Assembly (NCBI RefSeq): GCF_023920705.1
Contig: NZ_CP094657.1
Span: forward strand, 682,001 to 746,000
Length of the DNA: 64,000 nt
Origin: Acinetobacter sp. XS-4
GTDB taxonomy: Bacteria; Pseudomonadota; Gammaproteobacteria; Pseudomonadales; Moraxellaceae
Direction: 5' to 3'
Under the pieces are notes generated by a model. It had not been told where the DNA came from. It worked only from the letters and a program-made list of their open reading frames with translations, and ran no database searches. A program made the translations under genes and the position numbers. Below are positions 1-11,093 of the stretch, piece by piece. The stretch's first letter is position 1, and each line of letters begins with the position of its first letter.

Positions 1-345
1 GTTGATGACTCACCAACAGAGACTTATCGTTTTAGAGAAATTCTAACCAAGCATGGCTATGACGTACTTGAAGCATCTAATGGTGCAGATGGTGTAACTT
101 TGGCAAAAGCAGAACAGCCTGACTTAGTGTTAATGGATGTGGTAATGCCAGGTGTTAATGGCTTTCAGGCAACACGCCAGATTACCCGTGATGAAGAAAC
201 TAAACATATTCCAGTTGTTATTGTGAGCACTAAAGATCAAGCAACTGACCGAGTATGGGGCAAGCGTCAAGGTGCAATCGATTATTTGATTAAACCTATC
301 GAAGAAAAGCAATTGATTGATGTAATTAAACAATTTCTAAATTAA
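1..345 (+). CDS. pilH: PilH response regulator, 5' end missing
   Basis: The reading frame is open from the first base of the window, so the start lies outside. It encodes a stand-alone CheY-like receiver domain with no output domain. Visible landmarks are the acidic pair after VDDS at the N-terminus, the phospho-acceptor Asp in LMDVVMPG, a Ser/Thr after IVVS and the conserved Lys in LIKP. In the Pil-Chp system PilH and PilG are the two single-domain receivers phosphorylated by ChpA, controlling twitching motility and surface sensing. pilI follows after about 60 bases, which fits pilGHIJ-chpA order. The choice of PilH over PilG rests on its position next to pilI. Confidence 0.9.
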   Translation, partial: VDDSPTETYRFREILTKHGYDVLEASNGADGVTLAKAEQPDLVLMDVVMPGVNGFQATRQITRDEETKHIPVVIVSTKDQATDRVWGKRQGAIDYLIKPIEEKQLIDVIKQFLN

Positions 346-404
346 CTCATCCATCCATAAAAACATAAATAACGGGATTGTGTGCCCGTTTTATAGGATC
401 GAGT

Positions 405-941
405 ATGGCAGCGAATGGATTTATCGAGTTACTTCGTTTGTCTAAACGGGGTAATAAGAATTACGCTTCAGTTCAAAATGAAGCACAGCGATGGTCAGGG
501 ATTGCTTTTGAAATGAGAGGGCAATACTTCGTCGCACCACTTGGAGAAGTGTCAGAAGTTATCTATCCACCGAAATATACGCCAGTTCCAAATGCTCAAA
601 GTTGGGTGAAGGGTTTGGCGAACATTCGGGGGCGGTTGCTTTCGGTTTCTGATTTGGCTCATTTTATTTCAGGGCAACGAAGTACATTTTCGTCTGCCCA
701 AAAAGTGTTATGTATTAGCCATCACGACCAGTATGTGGGGTTGGTTGTGGATCAGGTCTTGGGGATTCAGCACTTTAATAAAAAAAGTTTTTTTTCTCAA
801 AGCTTAGACTTAGAGGAAAACCTAAAAGATTATTGCCAAGGTTATTTTCATCAACATAACCAGCATTGGCATGTCTTTTTATTTAGTCGTTTATTGCAAA
901 ACCCACATTACATGAATGCATCGACAAAATTTATAAACTAA
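405..941 (+). CDS. pilI: PilI, CheW-like coupling protein of the pilus chemosensory system
   Basis: A protein of 178 residues with one CheW domain. The hydrophobic core around [18 protein letters not shown], the segment [17 protein letters not shown] and the later [11 protein letters not shown] are typical of CheW folds. It should link the receptor PilJ to the histidine kinase ChpA in the cytoplasm. The ATG at 405 is preferred over an in-frame TTG at 378 because an AGGA-like ribosome site lies just upstream and family members begin close to this Met. It lies between pilH and pilJ on the same strand and is probably co-transcribed with them. Confidence 0.9.
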   Translation: MAANGFIELLRLSKRGNKNYASVQNEAQRWSGIAFEMRGQYFVAPLGEVSEVIYPPKYTPVPNAQSWVKGLANIRGRLLSVSDLAHFISGQRSTFSSAQKVLCISHHDQYVGLVVDQVLGIQHFNKKSFFSQSLDLEENLKDYCQGYFHQHNQHWHVFLFSRLLQNPHYMNASTKFIN

Positions 942-984
942 TTTTTTACGCTGTGAAAAACAGAGTATTTTCTGGGGAGAAGCT

Positions 985-3066
985 ATGGGCTTTAAGCTTA
1001 AAAAGAAAGGCGGCAATCGTGTTGCGTCCGAAAAATCGGGTCTCAATTTTATTGCAAAAATCCAGTCAGGAATTGAGCAATACGCCAGTTTATTTGGGGA
1101 AAGTGAAAAGTCCAAGCCTATCCTTTATGTAGCGTTGTTATGTTTGGTATTTGCTTTAACTTCGCTCGTTTATTTATTTTATAGCGTACCTCGACATAAC
1201 GAATTAACACGTAGTTTGGGTGAGTTGCGTTTATTGTCACAAACGATTTCTAGACAGGCTACAGAAGCAACGGCTTCTGGATCACCTAAAGCTATGAAAG
1301 ACTTAGCTGAATCAAATAAACTTTTTGCAGAAAATATGAAAGATGTTGAAAATATTCATGGTACATCTTCAAAAGAATACAAAAAGGTTGCGGTTCTGTG
1401 GAAAGCTTTGTCGTATGACATTAACTTGATCTCGTCACATCAGGACGTAATTAATCAGTTATACAACATGAACATCTCGATTAGTGATTCTATTCCTGAG
1501 ATTCAGGCTGAATATAACTTGATGGTTGATAAGATGGTTCGCGAAAAAGCACCGAGTAGTCAGGTGATTATTGCTAAGAACCAAGTATTTATTGCAGAAC
1601 GTATTTTACGTTCTATTAACACTGTTTTAGTTGGTTCAGAGAATTCTCAGACCTCAGCACATGACTTTGGTGTCGATATTGAGACATTTGGTGTCTATTT
1701 AAATGCACAGCTAAATGGAAATGCTGAATTGGGCGTTACTAGAGTTGAGTCTCCAGAAGTACGCGAATCTTTGGAAGGTATTAAATCTGAATATGATAAA
1801 GTTTTAAAATCTGCCGCAGCATCAGTTCTTCAGCATACAGATCAGATTGTAAACGTACGTCAGTCATCAGGGGAGATCCTCTCGGAATCTGATGAAATGT
1901 TATCTGTATTGGGTGATCTTTCTAAGCAAACACAATATGGTTGGAAAGCCTTTGCTCTAGTTGCACTTCTTACATTATCACTTCTTGGTTTAATTAGTTC
2001 AGTCTTGAAGCTTTTATCACTTCGTAGTAAAGCAGACAAACAACGTGTAGCTACTTTACAAGAAGAATATGACCGTAACCAAAACGCGATTTTACGTTTA
2101 CTAGATGAAATCGCTGACTTGGCAGATGGTGACTTGCGTTCATATGCAACAGTATCTGAAGACTTTACTGGAGCGATTGCCGACTCGATTAACTTTGCGA
2201 TTGACCAATTACGTGATCTTGTATCCCGAATTCATGAAACGTCTCAGGAAGTTGCCCGTTATACGCATGATACACAAAATATTACTAACCAGTTGGCAGA
2301 AGCATCAGAGCATCAGGCACAAGAAATTGCCGGCGCATCAACCGCAATGAATGAAATGGCGCAATCAATTGACAAAGTATCTTCAAATGCATCGGAATCA
2401 ACCGAGGTAGCAGAGCGTTCGGTAGAAATTGCTTCTAATGGAGCACAAGTGGTAAACCGTTCAATTGAAGGTATGGACACGATTCGTGAACAGATTCAGG
2501 AAACTTCTAAACGTATTAAGCGTTTGGGTGAGTCTTCACAAGAAATTGGTAACATCGTATCGTTAATTAATGACATTGCGGACCAAACAAACATTCTTGC
2601 ATTAAATGCAGCAATTCAAGCATCTATGGCAGGCGAGGCAGGACGTGGTTTTGCCGTGGTTGCAGATGAAGTACAGCGTCTTGCGGAACGTTCAGCATCG
2701 GCAACTAAACAGATCGAAACTCTGGTTAAAACAATTCAGACCGATACTAACGAAGCTGTTATTTCAATGGAACAAACAACAACTGAGGTTGTGCGCGGAG
2801 CGAACTTGGCAAAAGATGCGGGTATTGCCTTGGACGAGATTCAAAAAGTATCTGGTGACTTGGCAAACCTAATGGCCAGTATTTCTGATGCAGCAAAACT
2901 TCAGTCAGCATCTGCGAGTCACATTGCGACAACCATGACCGTCGTACAAGAAATTACTTCGCAAACGACAACTGCAACATTCGATACAGCGCGTTCTGTT
3001 TCTGAATTAGCAAATATGGCAGAGTCATTACGTGAATCGGTAACGGACTTTAAATTACCTGATTAA
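985..3066 (+). CDS. pilJ: PilJ, methyl-accepting chemotaxis-type receptor for type IV pili
   Basis: A 693-residue transmembrane receptor. One hydrophobic helix lies near residues 46-67 and a second near 320-345. They enclose a periplasmic helical sensor region of about 250 residues. A HAMP-like stretch and a long coiled-coil signalling domain follow to the C-terminus. The conserved hairpin tip, containing [20 protein letters not shown], sits near residues 535-555. In Pseudomonas PilJ senses pilin or surface contact and controls ChpA. A GGGGAG ribosome site precedes the ATG. The next gene, chpA, is 148 bases away across a large inverted repeat. Confidence 0.93.
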   Translation: MGFKLKKKGGNRVASEKSGLNFIAKIQSGIEQYASLFGESEKSKPILYVALLCLVFALTSLVYLFYSVPRHNELTRSLGELRLLSQTISRQATEATASGSPKAMKDLAESNKLFAENMKDVENIHGTSSKEYKKVAVLWKALSYDINLISSHQDVINQLYNMNISISDSIPEIQAEYNLMVDKMVREKAPSSQVIIAKNQVFIAERILRSINTVLVGSENSQTSAHDFGVDIETFGVYLNAQLNGNAELGVTRVESPEVRESLEGIKSEYDKVLKSAAASVLQHTDQIVNVRQSSGEILSESDEMLSVLGDLSKQTQYGWKAFALVALLTLSLLGLISSVLKLLSLRSKADKQRVATLQEEYDRNQNAILRLLDEIADLADGDLRSYATVSEDFTGAIADSINFAIDQLRDLVSRIHETSQEVARYTHDTQNITNQLAEASEHQAQEIAGASTAMNEMAQSIDKVSSNASESTEVAERSVEIASNGAQVVNRSIEGMDTIREQIQETSKRIKRLGESSQEIGNIVSLINDIADQTNILALNAAIQASMAGEAGRGFAVVADEVQRLAERSASATKQIETLVKTIQTDTNEAVISMEQTTTEVVRGANLAKDAGIALDEIQKVSGDLANLMASISDAAKLQSASASHIATTMTVVQEITSQTTTATFDTARSVSELANMAESLRESVTDFKLPD

Positions 3067-3120
3067 ATTGGGGACGAGGGTAGCTATTTCTATACTAGCT
3101 ATTCTTCTAAAAAGTATTAA

Positions 3121-3165
3121 CAACACCAGATAAATATTGGGGACACAGTTATTTATCTGGTGTTG
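3121..3165 (+). repeat. Perfect 16-bp inverted repeat between pilJ and chpA
   Basis: Two 16-base arms at 3121-3136 and 3150-3165 are exact complements, separated by a 13-base loop containing GGGGA. A short T-rich stretch follows near 3172-3178. It could act as a partial terminator, an mRNA-stabilising hairpin or an attenuator that sets the ratio of receptor to kinase. The T tract is weak, so it is probably not a full stop. Confidence 0.7.
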
Positions 3166-3214
3166 ACTCTGTCGTTTTTCTCCATTTAGGAGACAAGCAA
3201 AAGAAGCCTTTGCT

Positions 3215-6200
3215 ATGAAAGAAATATTAAAAACTTTAACTGAAGCAATGATGCTACCGGAAGATAGCTATTCTCAACAAGATGACGAATTTCTTGATAT
3301 TTTTGTTGAAGAAATTGAAGAAATTTTTGTTGAATTGCAATCTTTGATTCATGAATGGATGCAATCTAGAAATGTTGCTACGCTGACTGACATCCGTCGC
3401 CATTTTCATACCTTGAAAGGTTCAGGGCGAATGATTGCAGCGAAATCCTCTGCTGAGCTTGCTTGGACTGTAGAAGATACGCTTAATCGGATCATCAATG
3501 AGAGTCTCACATTAACTCCTAACATCCAACAATATGTTCAGTTGGTATTTAAGTTCTATTTCTTTAAATTAGTAGATGACTTTAAATCTAAAAAGGAACA
3601 TACAGTAGATTTTAGACCTCTTATTTTATTGGGACAACAATTACAACAACAGCAAAGTTTAGAGCCTGCTTTAGAAGAACTTTTATTATTGTCTGATACT
3701 CTCACTGCGGAAACTGAGACTGGTTTAGAGGTGAATGATTTAGAACCGGTGTCAGATAATTTAACTCTAGAAACCACTATAGAAAGTGAACATAACCTTG
3801 CTGAAACCTTAGTTTTATTTATGGAAGAAGCGGAAGAGCACTTAGCGACTATCGATCAGTTCTTAGAACAAGAAATACATCAGCACGAAAGTTATAATGC
3901 GCTCATCCGTGCGTTACATACATTGCGCGGTAGCTCGGCAATGGCTCAAGTAGAAGCAATTTTTGATGCTAGTACGAAGGTTGAGCATTTATTCAAAATC
4001 TTATTACAAGAAGAACTTTCTTCTCATTCAGAAGAAATTTTACTACTTCGTGATTACCGTCAGTTTATTCGAAATAGTTTAGATCTATTAGCTGCACATT
4101 GCTCTAATGAACAATTAGACTCTAACCTGAAGCAATTCAATCAGGTTTGGGATGCTTATATGGAGCAGCATGGGGAGCATTCAAGCCCACTCATGCCTCC
4201 ACATGGTTTGGTATCTCAGCTGTTACAGCTTGATGTTTCAGAATTACTTGATGCAGAGTTGGATTTTGAGAAAGGAATTTGTTCAGAGTTTCCTCACTAT
4301 CTTGAACGTTTGAGTGAACAAGCTGATTTGCTACTGCAACATACTCAGTCTCAGGCCATGGTTGGTTTATATGAATATACGAACCAGCTGAAAGATAGCT
4401 ATGACGTATTGCTCGATCGCCCTGATTTATTGCAATCAGATTATGTTTTTGAAATTTATCAGAAAGCACATCAACAATTAATTCAATTATTTGATGCATT
4501 AGCTGCGGGTCAACGAGTTAGTATTATTGAGCAACACCACAATGTTTTGGAAGAGCTAAAACTATATACCCAACATATTCCAAGCCTTAATTCGGAATCA
4601 TTAGACACTGATCAGGACGTTGTTGAGTCGTTATTTAGTATTGATGTAGAACAAACATCACATGAATCTTCGGTTTCTATCGAAAGTGTATTAACTGATC
4701 ATGTAGCAATGAGTCAGAGTGTGCATTTAGATCGCCAGTTCATGTCTAGTGAGCACGTAAACCGTTATTTCGATCCAGAGCTGTTAGATATTTTTCTTGA
4801 AGAAGCTGATGAGTTGCTTGAAGGAATGGATACAGATCTTAATATTTGGATTAATGATCAAGAGAACTTCGCTGCTCTTAATAATCTGATGCGTTATTTG
4901 CATACCTTAAAAGGTGGGGCAAATATGATTCAGGCAAATTATATTGGTTTAATCGCACATGAATTAGAAAGTATTTATGAGCGCTTAATTCAAAGACAGT
5001 TAATTACTTCAACTGCTCTCATTGATTTTATCCGTCTGGTCCAAGATGATTTGGCTGATCGTCTACAAATAGTACGTGAACAGCACCTAGATTACGCTGC
5101 TTCTCATACTATTCAAGCGCTTAAGAGTGCAGCCAAGGTCTATAATTCACTTGGATCTACTGTTAAAGAGACGCAAGCTGAGTCTGAAACAGATGCAATA
5201 CCGGAATTAATTTTTGAAGTATTACAACAAGAAGCTATAGACAATACTGGCTTAAATCTCGATGAGTTAACTTCTAATTTTGAGCAGATTGTTGAGTCTA
5301 ATATTAGGCTTGTTGAACACACAGAATTACAAGTTTTTGATGCAGAAGGCTATACAGACAGCATCCAAGATCAGGATATTGATTCTGTTGTCGAACAGAC
5401 ATTTATGGAGGAAGCGGCTGAGCTCTTAGAGATGGCTGATCACCTATTAAAGCAGTGGTTTGAGCAGCGTACTAATCGTAGTATCTTGCTTCAGCTACAA
5501 AGAGCAGTGCACAGCTTGAAAGGTGGTTCCCGTATGCTGGGACTAGAAACCGTACAAGCGATTGCTTATCAACTTGAAAATGCTTTTGAAAAATTTGCGC
5601 TTTATCATTTTAGCTCAAATATTTATGACAACTTGCTAGAGAGTGCGATTGTCTGGCTAAAAGAGGCAATTTTTAAGCAAAATTATCAACATTTCGATGG
5701 TTTACAACAAAGTTTAGAAAATATTCAATTTATTGAAACCGCAATACAAATTCCAAGTAAGTTGACTAGAACTGATCTATTTGGCACTGAACCTGTCATG
5801 AGCTTCGTGCAAGGTGATGGGGCAGAACCACCGCCAATGTTGGGAGCATGGGAGCAAACGCAGCATCTTGAACAAAATAATGAGATGATTCGTGTTTCAG
5901 CAGATTTAATCGAGAAAATGATTGATTTGTCTGGTGAAAATTCGATTAACCGTTCACGAATTGAAATGGATCTCAGTCAATTTGGTCATACGCTAGTGGA
6001 AATGGAATTAGCCATTCAACGACTTGCAGACCAGTTACGTCGAATGGAAGGCGAATTAGAAAGCCAGATTATTGCAAAACACGGTATTGAGCATTCTCGT
6101 TATACAGAATTTGATCCTCTAGAGATGGACCAATATTCTTCATTGAATCAATTATCGAAATCACTTGCCGAATCTGCATCGGATTTAGTGGATTTCAAAA

Positions 6201-7720
6201 ATACATTATCAGAAAAAATCAGAGACACCGAAAGTTTGCTGGTACAGCAATCACGTATTCAAGCCGAAATTCAAGAAGGACTAATGCGAACGCGATTAGT
6301 ACCATTCTCTCGATTGCTACCTCGTTTACAACGAATTGTGAGACAGACTTCTACGGCATTGGATCGACCAGCAGAGCTTTTTGTGAATAATACCGAAGGT
6401 GAGCTAGACCGGACAATGCTAGAGCGTTTGGTTACACCACTTGAGCACATGCTTCGAAATGCAATTGACCATGGTCTAGAAGATCGTGCACAACGTGAAC
6501 AAGCGCAAAAACCAGAAACTGGACGTATTGAACTGAATATTAATCGTCAAGGTACGGATGTTGTTGTTACCTTTAAAGATGATGGCCAAGGTATTGATAT
6601 CGAGAAGGTCCGTCAAAAGGCTCTCTTGTCTGGTTTGATTAATCCTGAACAAGTATTAGAACATCAAGATATTCTACAACTGATTTTCCATCCAGGGTTA
6701 AGTACAGCCGATCAAGTCACTCAGATTTCAGGCCGTGGTGTCGGGCTAGATGTTGTACAAAGTGATATTAAAGCTTTGGGCGGCCATGTGAGTGTCGATT
6801 CTGTTTATGGGCAAGGAACGATCTTTACCATACGTGTTCCAACCACAGTAGCTGTTAGTGATGCCTTAATGGTTAAAGTTGCAGATCAACAATTTGCAAT
6901 TCCGTTGGCTCAAATTGATCGAATTGTTCGAGTTTCCCCAACATCATTAGAACAGTATTTTGGAAGCGCACAAGAATTCTTTGAATTTGAAAATAAACGT
7001 TATCCATTACGCTACTTATCTGAGTTTGTTGGTAATCAACCGATTCCACGTTTAAGTGGGATGATGTATTCGCTACCAGTATTAATGATTAAGACGAATA
7101 ATGGACAAACTATTGCATTATTGGTTGATCAGCTTATTGGTTCACGAGCGCAGATTGTAGTTAAGCCAATCGGGCAGCAGTTTTCTAGTATTGGTGCGAT
7201 TGCAGGCGCAACTATTTTAGGTGATGGTCAAGTTTGTCTAATTTTAGATGGACAAAATATTGCTCGCCAAATTCAGTCTACTCGTCGACATAAGTCGCTC
7301 AATGAGACTGTCTATAGACAACGCGAGTCTGACGAACGCCGTCTCATTATGATTGTAGATGACTCTGTTACAGTCCGTAAGGTGACGACTCGTTTACTCG
7401 AACGCCAAGGCTATGACGTAGTCACTGCTAAAGATGGTATTGATGCAATTGAGCAGTTGGAAAATATTAAACCAGATCTGATGTTGCTTGATATCGAAAT
7501 GCCGCGAATGGATGGTTTTGAGGTACTTAACCTCGTACGACATCATGATCTGCATCAAGATATGCCAGTCATTATGATTACATCAAGAACTGGTGAAAAA
7601 CACCGTGAACGAGCATTTGCTTTAGGGGTCAACCAATACATGGGTAAACCTTTCCAAGAAGAAGACTTACTTCACAATATTGATGCTTTTTTCACGAAAC
7701 GTGAAGAGGAACTTGCCTAA
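3215..7720 (+). CDS. chpA: ChpA/PilL hybrid histidine kinase of the Pil-Chp system
   Basis: A 1501-residue CheA-type kinase. Four Hpt domains are visible from their phospho-acceptor His motifs: HTLKG at His65, HTLRG at His235, HTLKG at His563 and HSLKG at His766. The dimerisation segment follows, with MRTRLVPFSRLLPRL typical of CheA. Next comes the HATPase domain, with its N box near 1078-1085, the DDGQG box near 1122, and the SGRGVGLDVV box. A CheW-like domain then spans about 1200-1360. A C-terminal receiver carries its acceptor Asp at 1426 in LLDIEMPRMDG. The start has only a weak AAGAAG ribosome site; a better AGGAGA lies 21 bases upstream. The protein is much shorter than the Pseudomonas ChpA, which has eight phospho-transfer modules. 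Confidence 0.95.
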   Translation: MKEILKTLTEAMMLPEDSYSQQDDEFLDIFVEEIEEIFVELQSLIHEWMQSRNVATLTDIRRHFHTLKGSGRMIAAKSSAELAWTVEDTLNRIINESLTLTPNIQQYVQLVFKFYFFKLVDDFKSKKEHTVDFRPLILLGQQLQQQQSLEPALEELLLLSDTLTAETETGLEVNDLEPVSDNLTLETTIESEHNLAETLVLFMEEAEEHLATIDQFLEQEIHQHESYNALIRALHTLRGSSAMAQVEAIFDASTKVEHLFKILLQEELSSHSEEILLLRDYRQFIRNSLDLLAAHCSNEQLDSNLKQFNQVWDAYMEQHGEHSSPLMPPHGLVSQLLQLDVSELLDAELDFEKGICSEFPHYLERLSEQADLLLQHTQSQAMVGLYEYTNQLKDSYDVLLDRPDLLQSDYVFEIYQKAHQQLIQLFDALAAGQRVSIIEQHHNVLEELKLYTQHIPSLNSESLDTDQDVVESLFSIDVEQTSHESSVSIESVLTDHVAMSQSVHLDRQFMSSEHVNRYFDPELLDIFLEEADELLEGMDTDLNIWINDQENFAALNNLMRYLHTLKGGANMIQANYIGLIAHELESIYERLIQRQLITSTALIDFIRLVQDDLADRLQIVREQHLDYAASHTIQALKSAAKVYNSLGSTVKETQAESETDAIPELIFEVLQQEAIDNTGLNLDELTSNFEQIVESNIRLVEHTELQVFDAEGYTDSIQDQDIDSVVEQTFMEEAAELLEMADHLLKQWFEQRTNRSILLQLQRAVHSLKGGSRMLGLETVQAIAYQLENAFEKFALYHFSSNIYDNLLESAIVWLKEAIFKQNYQHFDGLQQSLENIQFIETAIQIPSKLTRTDLFGTEPVMSFVQGDGAEPPPMLGAWEQTQHLEQNNEMIRVSADLIEKMIDLSGENSINRSRIEMDLSQFGHTLVEMELAIQRLADQLRRMEGELESQIIAKHGIEHSRYTEFDPLEMDQYSSLNQLSKSLAESASDLVDFKNTLSEKIRDTESLLVQQSRIQAEIQEGLMRTRLVPFSRLLPRLQRIVRQTSTALDRPAELFVNNTEGELDRTMLERLVTPLEHMLRNAIDHGLEDRAQREQAQKPETGRIELNINRQGTDVVVTFKDDGQGIDIEKVRQKALLSGLINPEQVLEHQDILQLIFHPGLSTADQVTQISGRGVGLDVVQSDIKALGGHVSVDSVYGQGTIFTIRVPTTVAVSDALMVKVADQQFAIPLAQIDRIVRVSPTSLEQYFGSAQEFFEFENKRYPLRYLSEFVGNQPIPRLSGMMYSLPVLMIKTNNGQTIALLVDQLIGSRAQIVVKPIGQQFSSIGAIAGATILGDGQVCLILDGQNIARQIQSTRRHKSLNETVYRQRESDERRLIMIVDDSVTVRKVTTRLLERQGYDVVTAKDGIDAIEQLENIKPDLMLLDIEMPRMDGFEVLNLVRHHDLHQDMPVIMITSRTGEKHRERAFALGVNQYMGKPFQEEDLLHNIDAFFTKREEELA

Positions 7721-8187
7721 TGAAGAGTCAGATAAGTACATCATTAATTAATGAAATGGATCAGCAAGAACTTCAACATTTAATTACTGTTTCAACTGGT
7801 TTTATTGATGCATATATTATTGAATGTGATCAGCAAGTGCCGATGCTATTGCCACAAAACATCGTGTTATCAGCTATGGATGTTAAAAATGGTATTAAGC
7901 ATATTGAATGGCATGACGTAAAGCTTCCAGTCTATTCATTGCATAATAATGTTGACTCGCGAGCGGTGGCATTGGTTATTGAAAGTGAAGATATCAGCCA
8001 ACGTTTTGCACTCATCTGCAAATCGATGCCAGCTTCAGTTCGTTTACGTATTTCTGAAGTCGTAGATGAAAATGAAGATACACAAGACACTTTACAGCAT
8101 CCAACTGTATTTAAATATGTACGTATGGAGAATCAACGCTACCACGTGCCTAATTTGCAATATATACAAAACACACTTCATCTATAA
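7720..8187 (+). CDS. Small CheW/ChpC-like protein at the end of the chp operon
   Basis: A 155-residue cytoplasmic protein whose ATG overlaps the chpA stop codon by one base (TAATG), so translation is probably coupled. It has no signal peptide or membrane segment. The pattern of hydrophobic strands, such as VPMLLPQNIVLSA, VKLPVYSL and AVALVIE, resembles a diverged CheW domain like ChpC of Pseudomonas, which couples extra receptors to ChpA. Similarity is weak by eye and the typical CheW glycines are partly lost. Position is the stronger argument. A bidirectional terminator follows directly. Confidence 0.65.
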   Translation: MKSQISTSLINEMDQQELQHLITVSTGFIDAYIIECDQQVPMLLPQNIVLSAMDVKNGIKHIEWHDVKLPVYSLHNNVDSRAVALVIESEDISQRFALICKSMPASVRLRISEVVDENEDTQDTLQHPTVFKYVRMENQRYHVPNLQYIQNTLHL

Positions 8188-8215
8188 AAAAAGGAACTCA
8201 TTTGAGTTCCTTTTT
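8188..8215. terminator. Bidirectional terminator between the chp operon and dapE
   Basis: The hairpin arms, core GGAACTCA and TGAGTTCC around a TT loop, are flanked by A and T runs on both sides. It can therefore end the plus-strand pil-chp transcript and the minus-strand dapE transcript. Confidence 0.9.
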
Positions 8216-8220
8216 AATTT

Positions 8221-9467
<1,247 letters not shown>

Positions 9468-9482
9468 AGTGATAACTCTAAC

Positions 9483-9623
9483 TTACATTTTATCTTGTGT
9501 TTTTTCAGCAGTATTCGTTACAGCATCACCTGCTTTAGAAACATCTTTACCAAAACCCTTAAACGTATTACAGCCTGTTAAAACAACAGCAATCATGACA
9601 GAAGCAGCTAAAACTTTTTTCAT
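9483..9623 (-). CDS. Entericidin-like small lipoprotein
   Basis: A 46-residue protein starting MKKVLAASVMIAVVLTGC, which is a short signal peptide with a lipobox (LTGC) whose Cys would be lipidated. The mature part, about 28 residues, is charged and rich in Lys, Ala and Thr (KDVSKAGDAVTNTAEKTQD), as in EcnA/EcnB entericidins. An adjacent upstream ATG at 9626 is possible, but GGAG is spaced better for 9623. In enterobacteria these peptides are linked to stress and a toxin/antidote pair. Here only one copy is seen, so only the family is claimed. Confidence 0.85.
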   Translation of the reverse strand: MKKVLAASVMIAVVLTGCNTFKGFGKDVSKAGDAVTNTAEKTQDKM

Positions 9624-9748
9624 CATTTTCTCCGTTTAAATTTAATAATGAAGTAAATTTAGATTAAAAAACAAACGGAAAAAGAAACATGACTGTTTAA
9701 TAGTAAAAACGTTATAAAATGTTTCTAGAATCTTAAATTTCTTGTTAA

Positions 9749-10630
9749 TTATTTAAATTTCTGCAGGTTGGACTTAAATTTTAAGTATGTAGGATGTCTA
9801 AACATGTAAAACCGAATTTCCTGACCATTTTTACAATACAAACCATCTGTCCACCAATGTGCTGGAGCGGAACTAGGTTGTTTATTTGGACAAAGCCATT
9901 CGTGCCTTTCTAATCGATAAAAAGAAGAATGAGGAATTGTTGTACCCCAATATCCCAAACGACGCTTTAAATTTACCCAGTCAGGTAGTGGCTGCTGCAA
10001 ATTTAAACCTAAAGGAAGATAAAGTTGTCCTTTTAAAACCGCAAAGCGTTGTTGAATTTCGAAGTTTAAGGCTTCAGGAAACTGAAATTGTTTGTCTGTG
10101 AAGTGATAAAGCTTTTTGCTTAAAGTATCCTGACGATTTAAGCCAATCCATTGTTCTAAATGTAAATCTGCCTCACCGAGATAATATTTTAAGGCTACCT
10201 CCCAGTGTTCAATTTTTTGAGTTTCTTTATTTAAAATTAAAAAATCCAGTTCGCCTAATGTCTTTGGCCCCTCAATTTTTTGAATACTATGTCCTAATAA
10301 TTGATAGGGATGATACTGATCCTCTTGCAACCAAAACCAGAGTAGATGTTCAAAGCGTAAACCTAGACGTGTACTTTTAAGCTGAGATAAAAACTGAATT
10401 AGAGGCTCTGGAGTTTGATCGAGCTCTTTCAAACGTGGTAAATAATTTTGGAAATGAACTTCCCAAACCTCACTTGGATGTAGCTGAAAATGATGTTGTA
10501 TATCTAAGCTTTTTGGTAGTTGGCAAAGCAAATTTGGACTAGCAATACAAAAGGCGAGCTGTCGAACTATAGGATGTTGAAATTGAAGCCATGGCTCGAA
10601 ATAGGACGTTTTAACTGAGGCAATATTCAT
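9749..10630 (-). CDS. DUF1853 family protein
   Basis: A 293-residue cytoplasmic protein without signal peptide or membrane helix. It has conserved patches rich in Trp and aromatic residues: LGLRFEHLLWFWLQED near residue 110, TLGELDFLI near residue 145 and HWEVALKYYLG near residue 160. The Glu-x-Asp followed by a strand and Glu-Val-Ala-Leu-Lys arrangement looks like a PD-(D/E)XK nuclease core (E-x-D ... E-x-x-x-K). That is inference from the pattern. DUF1853 proteins are conserved in gamma-proteobacteria with no known role. The gene stands alone, divergent from the YbaN-like gene. Confidence 0.8.
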   Translation of the reverse strand: MNIASVKTSYFEPWLQFQHPIVRQLAFCIASPNLLCQLPKSLDIQHHFQLHPSEVWEVHFQNYLPRLKELDQTPEPLIQFLSQLKSTRLGLRFEHLLWFWLQEDQYHPYQLLGHSIQKIEGPKTLGELDFLILNKETQKIEHWEVALKYYLGEADLHLEQWIGLNRQDTLSKKLYHFTDKQFQFPEALNFEIQQRFAVLKGQLYLPLGLNLQQPLPDWVNLKRRLGYWGTTIPHSSFYRLERHEWLCPNKQPSSAPAHWWTDGLYCKNGQEIRFYMFRHPTYLKFKSNLQKFK

Positions 10631-10733
10631 ACATTTAATACTCGAAGTAATTCATCCTAATTTCATAACGGATCAACAAAAAATATTAGAAAAACACTTT
10701 ATACTAACGCTAACAGCAGGTTAAGGTTTATAT

Positions 10734-11093
10734 ATGCGAACATTGTTCTGGCGCTCTTTAGTTGTGATTTTTATCACGCTAGGCATTATTGGAGCAATTT
10801 TACCAGGTATGCCGACAACAGTGTTTTTGATTCTGGCTGCTTGGGCTGCATCAAAAGGCTGGCCACAAATGGATAGGTGGTTGTTAAATCATCCTAAATA
10901 TGGTCCAACATTACGTGATTGGCGAGCCAATGGCACAGTGCCTCGTAAAGCGAAGTGGATTGCAAGCATCATGATGGCGATTAGCGGAATTATCATGCTA
11001 TTTACTTCAGCGCCACTTTTAGTCAAGGCTTTTACTGATATTACTATGTTCATCGTTGCAGTTTGGTTATGGCTACGCCCTGAGCCAAAATAA
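10734..11093 (+). CDS. YbaN/DUF454 family inner membrane protein
   Basis: A 119-residue protein with an N-terminal hydrophobic hairpin holding the family motif LGIIGAILPGMPTTVFLILA. The conserved block W...L..HP.YGP.LRDWR follows near residues 43-63. Two more hydrophobic helices reach the C-terminus. It is an inner membrane protein of unknown function. The stop codon lies inside the first hairpin of the downstream tandem repeat, so that hairpin probably ends its transcript. Confidence 0.88.
   Translation: MRTLFWRSLVVIFITLGIIGAILPGMPTTVFLILAAWAASKGWPQMDRWLLNHPKYGPTLRDWRANGTVPRKAKWIASIMMAISGIIMLFTSAPLLVKAFTDITMFIVAVWLWLRPEPK

Noticed and set aside
9749..10630. DUF1853 gene as a proven nuclease
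   Set aside because: The E-x-D ... E-x-x-x-K pattern is suggestive, but spacing and fold cannot be confirmed by eye, so only the family was called.
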